Shown: positions 1 to 5,438 of the stretch, piece after piece | Position numbering within the stretch: position 1 is the stretch's first letter | Layout: each line of letters begins with the position of its first letter | NCBI GenBank assembly: GCA_031290205.1 | Contig: JAITNZ010000181.1 | Span: 1-10,310 of the forward strand | Reading direction: 5' to 3' | From: Spirochaetaceae bacterium | GTDB lineage: Bacteria; Spirochaetota; Spirochaetia; Treponematales; Breznakiellaceae | DNA: 10,310 nt | Translations under genes and position numbers: made by a program | The notes under the pieces: model-generated | Database searches by the model: none | What the model saw: only the letters and a program-made list of their open reading frames with translations | Told to the model about the DNA's origin: nothing

Positions 1-6
1 GGGGTA

Positions 7-45
7 GGGCGCAACGCAGTGCGCCCGTAGGGGGAGACTTCCCCC
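7..45. repeat. two adjacent small hairpins
   Basis: Two perfect 6-bp stems lie side by side. GGGCGC (7-12) pairs with GCGCCC (21-26) across an 8-nt loop, and GGGGGA (30-35) pairs with TCCCCC (40-45) across GACT. Neither is followed by a T-run, so a standard terminator is not shown. They may belong to the end of an upstream gene outside the window or to the GC-rich repeat family seen further along. I see no gene in 1-178. Confidence 0.45.
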
Positions 46-122
46 TCCTCTACTGGATTACTACCATAGTGCCGCCTGATTTACCCAGAATTTTGAAGTG
101 CACCCCGCACGAGCAAGCCGAC

Positions 123-151
123 TTGAAAAAAAAACGAAAATGCTCTATCAC
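123..151 (+). promoter_or_regulatory. possible sigma70 promoter of cobJ
   Basis: TTGAAA at 123-128 is followed after 17 nt by TATCAC at 146-151. A better -10-like TATAAC at 157-162 overlaps the same AT-rich stretch but has no good -35 at the right distance. The match is modest and cobJ may instead be read from an upstream cobalamin operon. No cobalamin-riboswitch-like architecture fits in the space available. Confidence 0.25.
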
Positions 152-178
152 CATGATATAACAGATTGAGGAGTGTTT

Positions 179-925
179 ATGGGTACATTAACGGTTGCAG
201 GCATTGGTCCGGGCGGCGCGGAGGGGATGACGGCGGCGTGCCGGGCGGCGCTGGAGCAGGCGGATATCATCACGGGCTATGACGCCTATATCGAACTGGT
301 GCGCCCCCTCTATCCGCACAAAGAATACCTCTCGACCCCGATGAAGAGCGAAATTGAGCGCTGCCGCGAAAGCCTCCGCCTTGCGTCTGGCGGCGGGCAC
401 GGCAAGAGCGGCAAAAAAATTTGCCTGATTTCCAGCGGGGATAGCGGCGTTTACGGCATGGCGTCTCCTGTGCTGGAACTTGCGGCGGATTTCCCTGATG
501 TTACGATCGAGCTTGCCGCCGGCGTTACGGCGGCGCTCAGCGGCGGCGCACTCCTCGGCGCGCCCCTTGCCAACGACTTTGCCGTCCTCAGCCTAAGCGA
601 CCTGCTTACCCCCTGGGAGACCATCGAAAAGCGGCTCCGCGCCGCCGCCGCCGGGGATTTTTCGATATGCCTCTACAACCCCGGTAGCTCCGGCAGGAAG
701 GACAGCCTCCGGCGCGCCGTCGGCATCCTCCTCGAAACGCTGCCCTGCGACCGCGTCTGCGGCATTACCCGCTGTATCGGGCGCGAGGGGGAGAGCGCCG
801 CGCTGACGACCCTCGGTGAGCTTGAGCGCCTCCAGCCTGATATGAACATGACGGTTTTTATCGGCAATTCACAGACCAAGCCGCTCGCCGGCAAGATGGT
901 TACGCCCCGAGGCTATAAAAAGTGA
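179..925 (+). CDS. cobJ: precorrin-3B / cobalt-factor III C17-methyltransferase (CobJ/CbiH)
   Basis: This cytosolic enzyme transfers a methyl group from S-adenosylmethionine to C17 of the corrin precursor and drives ring contraction in cobalamin synthesis. The 248 residues match the single-domain length of the family. Visible motifs, in order: the SAM-binding loop GIGPGG (8-13), SGDSGVYGM (86-94), GVTAA (115-119), LSDLLTPW (139-146), YNPGSSGR (166-173), IGNSQT (228-233) and the typical tail MVTPRGY (240-246). The ATG at 179 is preferred over the in-frame GTG at 173 because GAGGAG (168-173) sits 5 nt before the ATG and overlaps the GTG. cobK follows in the same direction, so the two are probably co-transcribed. 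In an anaerobe the enzyme would act as CbiH on the cobalt-containing substrate; sequence alone does not separate the two pathway versions. Confidence 0.95.
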   Translation: MGTLTVAGIGPGGAEGMTAACRAALEQADIITGYDAYIELVRPLYPHKEYLSTPMKSEIERCRESLRLASGGGHGKSGKKICLISSGDSGVYGMASPVLELAADFPDVTIELAAGVTAALSGGALLGAPLANDFAVLSLSDLLTPWETIEKRLRAAAAGDFSICLYNPGSSGRKDSLRRAVGILLETLPCDRVCGITRCIGREGESAALTTLGELERLQPDMNMTVFIGNSQTKPLAGKMVTPRGYKK

Positions 926-950
926 CTGACAGCTACGAAGAATTTTAGCC

Positions 951-1250
951 ACAAACAGAAGAGAAAGGGATGGCGAGAAGTAATGACAAGATATTATGGC
1001 GAGAAAAAAACACGAACAGAAGAAAGTAAGATGAAAGAAGTAATGACTGATATTATGGCGAGTAAAAAAACACGAACAGAAGAAAGTAAGATGAGAGAAG
1101 TAATGATTGATATTATGGCGAGTAAAAAAACACGAACAGAAGAAAGTAAGATGCAAGAAGTAATGACTGATATTATGGCGAGAAAAAAAACACGAACAGA
1201 AGAAAGTAAGATGAGAGAAGTAATGACTGATATTATGGCGAGCAAAAAAA
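951..1250 (+). repeat. 60-bp in-frame tandem repeat at the cobK start (4 clean copies + 1 degenerate)
   Basis: Four near-identical 60-bp copies run at 1011-1070, 1071-1130, 1131-1190 and 1191-1250. A diverged fifth copy lies at about 951-1010, with two compensating single-base indels. Each clean copy carries purine-rich Shine-Dalgarno-like stretches (AGAAGAAAGTAAG, AGAGAAG), the ATGACTGATATTATG start cluster and ATGGCGAG followed by an A-run. The last copy runs straight into the cobK body, so each unit is a copy of the cobK initiation region. Because 60 is a multiple of three, the frame stays open from 983 and encodes 20-residue repeats of the type KKTRTEESKMREVMTDIMAS. Confidence 0.95.
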
Positions 1251-2017
1251 TTATTTTTGGGGGGACTACTGAGGGGCGGCTTATTGCTGAGTGGTGTTCG
1301 GCGCATAAGAGGGCGGCGATTTACTGTGTTGCCACCGAGACGGGCGCACTTTCGCTCCCGCTAATTACGACGCTTGTGGGGCGGCTTGACGGCGGCGGGA
1401 TACGAGCGCTGCTCCTCCGCGAGCGCCCCATGCTGGTGATTGACGCGACGCACCCCTACGCGCTCGAGGCAAGCGAAAACATCAAAGCGGCGTGCGCCGA
1501 AACAGGAACCGAGCGTATTCGGATAACGCGGGAAGGCGGCTGCACGACGGGCTGCCGCCTCTTTTCAAGCGGGGAAGAGCTTATTTCCCACCTTTCGCGG
1601 CGGGAAGGCATCATCTTTGCGGCGACCGGCATGAAGGAAGCGCCGCTTTTTACCAAACTCGATAATTTTGCCGAAAGAGTCTATTTCCGCATGTTACCGA
1701 GCATTGAGGGGCTGAAACTATGCCTCGAGCTTGGGTTCAAGCCCTCGCATCTGATACTGATGTGGGGACCCTTCTCTCGTGAATTGAACCGCGCGATGTT
1801 CAGCGCGGTGGGCGCTTCGATCCTTGTGACCAAGGAATCGGGCGCCGTCGGCGGTTTCGCCGAAAAAATCGGCGCGGCAGAGGATTTAGGGCTAGAGATC
1901 GCCCTCCTTGCGCGCCCGCTTGAGGAGGCAGGCGTGTCGCTGGGAGAGGCGCTGGAGCGACTCAATGTGCTCCATCATTCTGTGATGGAGCGAGCTGGTA
2001 AAATACACGTGAAGTGA
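1235..2017 (+). CDS. cobK: precorrin-6A / cobalt-precorrin-6A reductase (CobK/CbiJ)
   Basis: The enzyme reduces a double bond of the precorrin-6 macrocycle with NAD(P)H, a few steps after CobJ. From the ATG at 1235 the protein is 260 residues, the normal family length. It shows the N-terminal nucleotide-binding motif GGTTEGR (9-15), DATHPYA (70-76), GPFSRELN (178-185) and the C-terminal VTKESGAVGGFAEKIGAA (198-215), all diagnostic of the family. The start is uncertain. In-frame ATGs at 1211 and 1223 and in every upstream repeat copy extend the frame back to 983, which would give up to 344 residues with a lysine/glutamate-rich repetitive N-terminus that homologues do not need. I chose 1235 because family proteins begin just before the GGTTEGR strand. 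The gap to cobJ is occupied by the repeat. Confidence 0.93.
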   Translation: MASKKIIFGGTTEGRLIAEWCSAHKRAAIYCVATETGALSLPLITTLVGRLDGGGIRALLLRERPMLVIDATHPYALEASENIKAACAETGTERIRITREGGCTTGCRLFSSGEELISHLSRREGIIFAATGMKEAPLFTKLDNFAERVYFRMLPSIEGLKLCLELGFKPSHLILMWGPFSRELNRAMFSAVGASILVTKESGAVGGFAEKIGAAEDLGLEIALLARPLEEAGVSLGEALERLNVLHHSVMERAGKIHVK

Positions 2018-2078
2018 CCGGCACCTTGTACCATCATTATGTAGCAATATAAAAAACGCAAGGAGAAATTTTATAAAA

Positions 2079-2759
2079 ATGCGAATAGTTAGTTGGAATT
2101 GCCGTTATGGGTTTAAACCTGAAAAAGCCCAGTCAATAGCGGAGTATAAGCCTGATATTTTGGTGATTCAAGAAATTACAAAAACTGAACATGATGTCTT
2201 AAAATCAGCATGGAAATACAAGAATTGGTATGGCGATGATGTGGATGAAAAGAGCGATATTGGTATCTCGGTGTTCTCTAATAAATACAAGATAGATTTT
2301 ACACCGGAATTCAACCGCGATTTTAGATATGTTGTGCCATATCATGTAACAGGTGAAGGGAAGGACTTTATCTTATTTGCAGTTTGGACAAAAAACAGCT
2401 CGCACAGTTACGATGAGAACGTAAAAAAGGCTTTTGCATTCTATAAAAATTTAATACAAAATAACGCTGTTTTTATTGGCGACTTTAACACTTTTTCTCA
2501 CAATGATAATGATTTGGAAAAACTGGAAGCAGCATTAAAACCGCTCTGTAATTGTGCAAAAGAATCTGAAAATAAAACAGTGACTTATTTTCATAACGGG
2601 ACAAATAGCGGTACAAATGATTTTTGTTTTGCGACAGAAAATATGGTTAAAAGCGCCAAAATGACTATTTTAAGTGACGGTTGGGAAAAAACCGAAAATT
2701 CACAGCGCTGGCACGGACTTTCCGACCACTGCCCTATCATTGTTGATTTTGATTTTTGA
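2079..2759 (+). CDS. endonuclease/exonuclease/phosphatase (EEP) family protein
   Basis: This is a 226-residue metal-dependent phosphoesterase of the EEP (DNase I/exonuclease III-like) fold. The family signatures are in order: the WNC strand (6-8), catalytic metal ligand Glu in IQE (30-32), GDFN (134-137), an acidic TNDFCF strand (179-184) and the terminal SDHCP (215-219) with the catalytic His. The fold is complete, so activity is likely. The substrate (DNA, RNA, phospholipid or another phosphodiester) cannot be read from sequence. There is no signal peptide, which suggests a cytosolic protein. An AGGAG lies at 2061-2065, a rather long 13 nt before the ATG. The gene is clearly more AT-rich and lysine/asparagine-rich than the cob genes, consistent with horizontal acquisition. 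It probably forms its own unit. Confidence 0.85.
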   Translation: MRIVSWNCRYGFKPEKAQSIAEYKPDILVIQEITKTEHDVLKSAWKYKNWYGDDVDEKSDIGISVFSNKYKIDFTPEFNRDFRYVVPYHVTGEGKDFILFAVWTKNSSHSYDENVKKAFAFYKNLIQNNAVFIGDFNTFSHNDNDLEKLEAALKPLCNCAKESENKTVTYFHNGTNSGTNDFCFATENMVKSAKMTILSDGWEKTENSQRWHGLSDHCPIIVDFDF

Positions 2760-2775
2760 TGACAGGTGTGTAACT

Positions 2776-2806
2776 GATTGATACATCATTGTATAATGTA
2801 TCAATC
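2776..2806. promoter_or_regulatory. 11-bp perfect inverted repeat around a TATAAT (candidate operator/promoter)
   Basis: GATTGATACAT (2776-2786) and ATGTATCAATC (2796-2806) are perfect inverted repeats with a 9-nt spacer. A consensus -10 hexamer TATAAT lies at 2792-2797, overlapping the right arm. No strong -35 is seen. The position just upstream of a decayed HTH regulator suggests an autoregulatory operator. It could also end the EEP transcript, but there is no T-run. Confidence 0.45.
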
Positions 2807-2822
2807 TGCTATATTCTAAGCT

Positions 2823-3026
2823 ACGGAAAAGCGAAAACATCTGCCAAGAGCCGTGCTATCACGGATTTATTTTATCGACAGGGAAGTCGCGTCGGGCAAA
2901 TACCCGAACACCAAACAGTTGGCGCAAGCCTACGAAACCGGTACCGCGTCAATCTGCTGCGATATTGAGTTTATGCGGGACAGCCTTGGTGCGCCCATTG
3001 AATCAAGCGCGTTGCTGAGGGGGGGC
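2823..3026 (+). pseudogene. truncated WYL-family HTH transcriptional regulator (N-terminal remnant)
   Basis: The translation around 2841-3020 (LPRAV, SRIYFIDREVASGKYPN, then IEFMRDSLGAPIE, ending ALLRGG) matches the N-terminal winged-HTH part of WYL-domain regulators of the DeoR-like type. Homology stops at about 3024, where family members continue into a GYYY strand and the WYL ligand-binding domain. Here the frame runs into GC-rich repeat DNA and ends at about 3068. The expected start is also damaged: the codon before the conserved EKRKHLPRA segment is ACG (2823) where an ATG would fit, and a stop codon lies two codons upstream. A GTG at 2853 is the first usable start. The recognition helix reads ICCDIEF where ISRDIEF is usual. 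I read this as a dead fragment. A short DNA-binding protein from the GTG is possible but less likely. Confidence 0.7.
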
Positions 3027-3188
3027 GCAGAGGGCGCGCAGGCTCACCTAAAGGTGAACCTGCATTAACGTGCAGTGTCGGGTTGTTCTGCGCCACGCCA
3101 TGAACGATTAACCGCAACAACGCCCAATAATAGCGTCAGGTAACCCTATCTTGCCATCACGCTTTCTAGTCGCGCCGCGCGGGGATAT
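3027..3188. other. non-coding stretch with small hairpins
   Basis: No credible gene is seen. TCACCT (3044-3049) pairs with AGGTGA (3052-3057) around AA, and CTGCA (3060-3064) pairs with TGCAG (3071-3075). The stretch marks the junction between the WYL remnant and the repeat cluster. Confidence 0.4.
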
Positions 3189-3627
3189 GGGGAAGGCTTT
3201 CTCGGGCAGCGCACGCGCTGCCATCCTCGTTACCGCGCACTTCACCGTAGGGGGTTTACTGTCCATGCTTCACTGTCAGCCAACAACCCCAACACACAGC
3301 CAGTCTGTCCGGGAAGCCCTCACCGGGGGAAGGCTTTCTCAGGTACGTAGCCCGCGCGCTTTCGCGCCCGCGCTCCTGCCATCCACGTTACCGCGCACTC
3401 TACTGTAGGGGTTTACTGTAATGGCTTCACTGTTAGCCAACAACCCCAACACCCAGCCAGTAGGTCGGGAAGCCCTCACGCACTTGTGCCGGGGGAAGGC
3501 TTTCTCGGTCGGCGCACGCGCCGCCATGCTTCTAGCCGCGCGTTTTGCTGTAGGGCTTCACTGTTAGCCAACAACCCCAACGCCCAGCCAGTAGGTCGGG
3601 AAGCCCTCACGCACTTGTGCTGTAGGG
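3189..3627. repeat. three diverged direct repeats of about 140-165 bp
   Basis: Units start at 3189, 3326 and 3492 with GGGGAAGGCTTTCTC. Each continues with a GC-rich palindrome, a GTAGGG-containing stretch, a block beginning GCCAACAACCCCAAC (3279, 3436, 3567) and GGGAAGCCCTCAC, then CACTTGTGC in units 2 and 3. The palindrome of unit 1 is a perfect 7-bp stem, GGCAGCG/CGCTGCC with loop CACG (3205-3222). In unit 3 the matching arms show one compensatory change (A-T to G-C), which argues for conserved structure. GGGAAGCCC can also pair with the following GGGGAAGGCTT around GCAC-TT-GTGC. The short reading frames here are incidental. Confidence 0.75.
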
Positions 3628-3645
3628 GATTATCCTAAACGTAGC

Positions 3646-3820
3646 GGTCGGGGCGGGGAAGGCTCATCAGAAAAATTCACTGGTAACAAACTTTAGTCGG
3701 CTATTCGCCGACACACGATAATGCTTTTCCTAAGTGGCGGGAAACACGTCCGATGAGAAAACGTACTTGCTTAGGAAATGGGTGCCTGTTTTCTGATGAG
3801 GCTTCCCTGCCCCGCCCGTC
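3646..3820. repeat. 175-bp inverted-repeat-bounded element (MITE-like or structured RNA)
   Basis: The ends are inverted repeats. GGGCGGGG followed by AAGG and CTCATCAGAAAA (to 3674) faces TTTTCTGATGAG (3789-3800), GCTTCCCTG and CCCCGCCC (to 3818). Twelve bases are perfect on the inside and eight on the outside, with a few-base indel between. Inside lie two more perfect stems: GTCGGC/GCCGAC (3696-3701 with 3707-3712) and TTTCCTAAG/CTTAGGAAA (3726-3734 with 3770-3778). A GTC lies on both outer flanks and could be a 3-bp target duplication. No reading frame of note is inside. Confidence 0.6.
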
Positions 3821-3841
3821 CCCGCGATTAAAATCGCGGGG
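3820..3841 (-). terminator. perfect 10-bp hairpin downstream of the kinase-like gene
   Basis: CCCCGCGATT (3820-3829) and AATCGCGGGG (3832-3841) are perfect complements with AA between them. The hairpin begins 24 nt past the stop of the minus-strand gene ending at 3866, a typical terminator position. No T-run follows on the minus strand, so it is either a Rho-assisted or RNA-stabilising 3' hairpin or part of the adjacent repeat cluster. Confidence 0.5.
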
Positions 3842-3865
3842 GCAGTGCAAGTGCGGGAGTTGCGA

Positions 3866-5320
3866 TCAATAGCTGAAGGCGCTGTCGCCTATGAATTCGC
3901 GGAGGACGCTGAGGGGGGGGACGCATTGGGGGAGGATGGGGTAAAAATTTTTCAAAAATGAGCGCAGGCGGGAGGCTTCGGCGAATTCGTCCATTTCGGG
4001 GCTTACGGAGCAGAGCAGCGGCTCGGCGTAGAGTTTGAGGACGGCGATTTCGTAGTCGAGCGCCGAATTGAAAACCGCGTCGGCGGCATTCTGGAACTTA
4101 AAAATATGCTTTTCCGCGCCGCGTTGAACTTGGCTCCACATCTTCAGCGTGCGTTCGGCGCTCATTCCGCGAAATTGATAATCGCGCACCATCCGGCGCA
4201 GCAGCCTGTTATCGCTCGTCGAGATGCGGTGGTGCTCATCGAGGTTCAGTTGGGTCAGCGCCGACACATACACCTTGAATTTATTCCGCGCCGCGATATG
4301 GGGCGTCAGCGCGTCGTTCAGCCCGTGAATCCCTTCGAGCACCAAGACCGTCCGCCTCCCCAGTTTGATTTTTTTCCCCTCTGTGCGTCCGCCCGTCTTA
4401 AAATCGAATACCGGCAGCGTTACTTCCCTGCCGTCAAAGAGCGTAAGAATCTGTTCGTTGAGGAAGGGAATATCGAGCGCTTCGAGGCATTCAAAATCGG
4501 CATCGCCGTTTTCATCGAGGGGCGCCTTACTTGGATGCAGGTAGTAATCGTCGAGGCTGACGGCGACCGGCTCGATGCCCAGCGTTTTTAGTTGGAGTGA
4601 AAGCCGCTTTGCCGTCGTCGTCTTTCCCGAACTCGAGGGACCGGCGATGAGCACCAGTTTGATTTCGCCGCGCCGTTCGAAGATCTCGTCGGCGATGGCG
4701 CCGAGTTTTTTATCGGCAAAACATTCACTGACGCGGATAAAATCTTCGACCTCGTGTTTTGCCGCACGTTTATTGAGGTCGCCTACATTGTTCACGCCGG
4801 CGATACGCCCCCACTTTTTATATTCGCTGTATATCGAAAATATTTTCGGGCTGTCGGTAAATGCGCCGAGCGTATCGCTCGTGCCCGATAGCGGGGGAAA
4901 CTGCAAGAGCATCCCGTCTTCATACAAAAATAAATCGAAGGCTTTGAGTAAACCGGTGCGCGGTAAAAGCGGGGCTGTCCATAAATCGATGAAACCCGCG
5001 CAGACATTGACGGCAATTTCCGCTTCAGCATTCTGTTGAAGGAGCAGCGCCGTTCCGTTTTGTTTGTTCTCTGCAAATCGAGTAAGCGCTTCGGTGAACG
5101 GCAGCGTGCGCCGCTCAATTGCTAAATCGCTCTTTATCAAATCAGCGATGGCGGCTTTTAGCGCTTGCACATCGCAGACGCGCAACGTTATTCCGCTGCG
5201 GTATGAAAAATAATAGCAGTCACCAAGCGAATGCCCGATACGAAGAACCCTATCGGGGAATATTTTTTTCGATGCCGCGCAAAAGAGGAACGCCAATGTC
5301 CTCCGGTATTTTTTTTCCAT
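3866..5320 (-). CDS. uridine kinase-like P-loop nucleoside kinase, lacking the N-terminal TGS-like domain
   Basis: The 484-residue protein belongs to the phosphoribulokinase/uridine kinase superfamily as found in bacterial 'nucleoside kinases' with a threonyl-tRNA-synthetase-like N-terminal half. IGHSLGDCYYFSY (28-40) is the TGS-adjacent second-additional-domain motif. The kinase half has the Walker A GPSSSGKTT (227-235), SLDDYY (255-260), the VLEGIHGLN region (327-335) and the RRMVRDYQFRG segment (375-385). The expected role is ATP-dependent phosphorylation of a nucleoside or related hydroxyl substrate, but the true substrate of this subfamily is not clear. Family members are usually around 550 residues and carry a TGS-like domain before the YRRTLAFL-type segment. 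Here that segment follows MEKK directly, and a stop codon lies 17 codons upstream in frame. The gene follows secF by 118 bp on the same strand. Confidence 0.85.
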   Translation of the reverse strand: MEKKYRRTLAFLFCAASKKIFPDRVLRIGHSLGDCYYFSYRSGITLRVCDVQALKAAIADLIKSDLAIERRTLPFTEALTRFAENKQNGTALLLQQNAEAEIAVNVCAGFIDLWTAPLLPRTGLLKAFDLFLYEDGMLLQFPPLSGTSDTLGAFTDSPKIFSIYSEYKKWGRIAGVNNVGDLNKRAAKHEVEDFIRVSECFADKKLGAIADEIFERRGEIKLVLIAGPSSSGKTTTAKRLSLQLKTLGIEPVAVSLDDYYLHPSKAPLDENGDADFECLEALDIPFLNEQILTLFDGREVTLPVFDFKTGGRTEGKKIKLGRRTVLVLEGIHGLNDALTPHIAARNKFKVYVSALTQLNLDEHHRISTSDNRLLRRMVRDYQFRGMSAERTLKMWSQVQRGAEKHIFKFQNAADAVFNSALDYEIAVLKLYAEPLLCSVSPEMDEFAEASRLRSFLKNFYPILPQCVPPLSVLREFIGDSAFSY

Positions 5321-5326
5321 TCTTTT

Positions 5327-5415
5327 TTCCTGCCCTGCCCTTGGTAAGCAATGGGCGATTCATTGCGCCTCAGGCGCTTTCATCCTTGCCCTTTGTAAGA
5401 GAAGGACGATTCATT
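5327..5415. repeat. imperfect duplication between secF and the kinase-like gene
   Basis: A segment of roughly 38-40 bp occurs twice (about 5327-5364 and 5378-5415). Both copies end in CGATTCATT, and both carry CCTT.GTAAG about 15 bp earlier. GCGCCT-C-AGGCGC (5365-5377) is a near-perfect palindrome between them. The string ATTTTTTTCCATT next to the kinase start also recurs at about 5425, so the start region itself may have been partly duplicated. Confidence 0.6.
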
Positions 5416-5438
5416 CCCATTGCAATTTTTTTCCATTG

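Noticed and set aside
60..178. Cobalamin riboswitch upstream of cobJ
   Set aside because: The space is short and neither a B12-box-like conserved core nor the required multi-stem layout is visible.
951..1250. The regular 60-bp repeats as a CRISPR array
   Set aside because: The whole 60-bp unit is repeated with few changes; there are no unique spacers, and the repeat runs in frame into cobK.
869..1306. Minus-strand frames over the cobK repeats
   Set aside because: They stay open only because the repeat length is a multiple of three and encode low-complexity repeated peptide opposite a real gene.
3151..3408. 85-codon plus-strand frame in the repeat cluster (and a 62-codon minus-strand frame at 3339-3527)
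   Set aside because: Both lie entirely in diverged non-coding repeats, lack a convincing ribosome-binding site and have unlike products from homologous repeat units.
3268..3625. Integron attC sites, suggested by repeated GTTAGCC/AACAAC blocks at 131-157 bp spacing
   Set aside because: GTTAGCC breaks the GTTRRRY core, no matching inverted RYYYAAC partner was found, and the spacing holds no cassettes.
3745..3805. Hammerhead-like ribozyme, suggested by CTGATGAG and CGATGAGAAA strings
   Set aside because: The CUGAUGA core is not followed by a stem II and GAAA, and the motif is explained by the terminal inverted repeat.
4106..5039. Plus-strand frames of 161 and 154 codons opposite the kinase-like gene
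   Set aside because: Shadows of a high-GC coding gene with clear motifs on the other strand.
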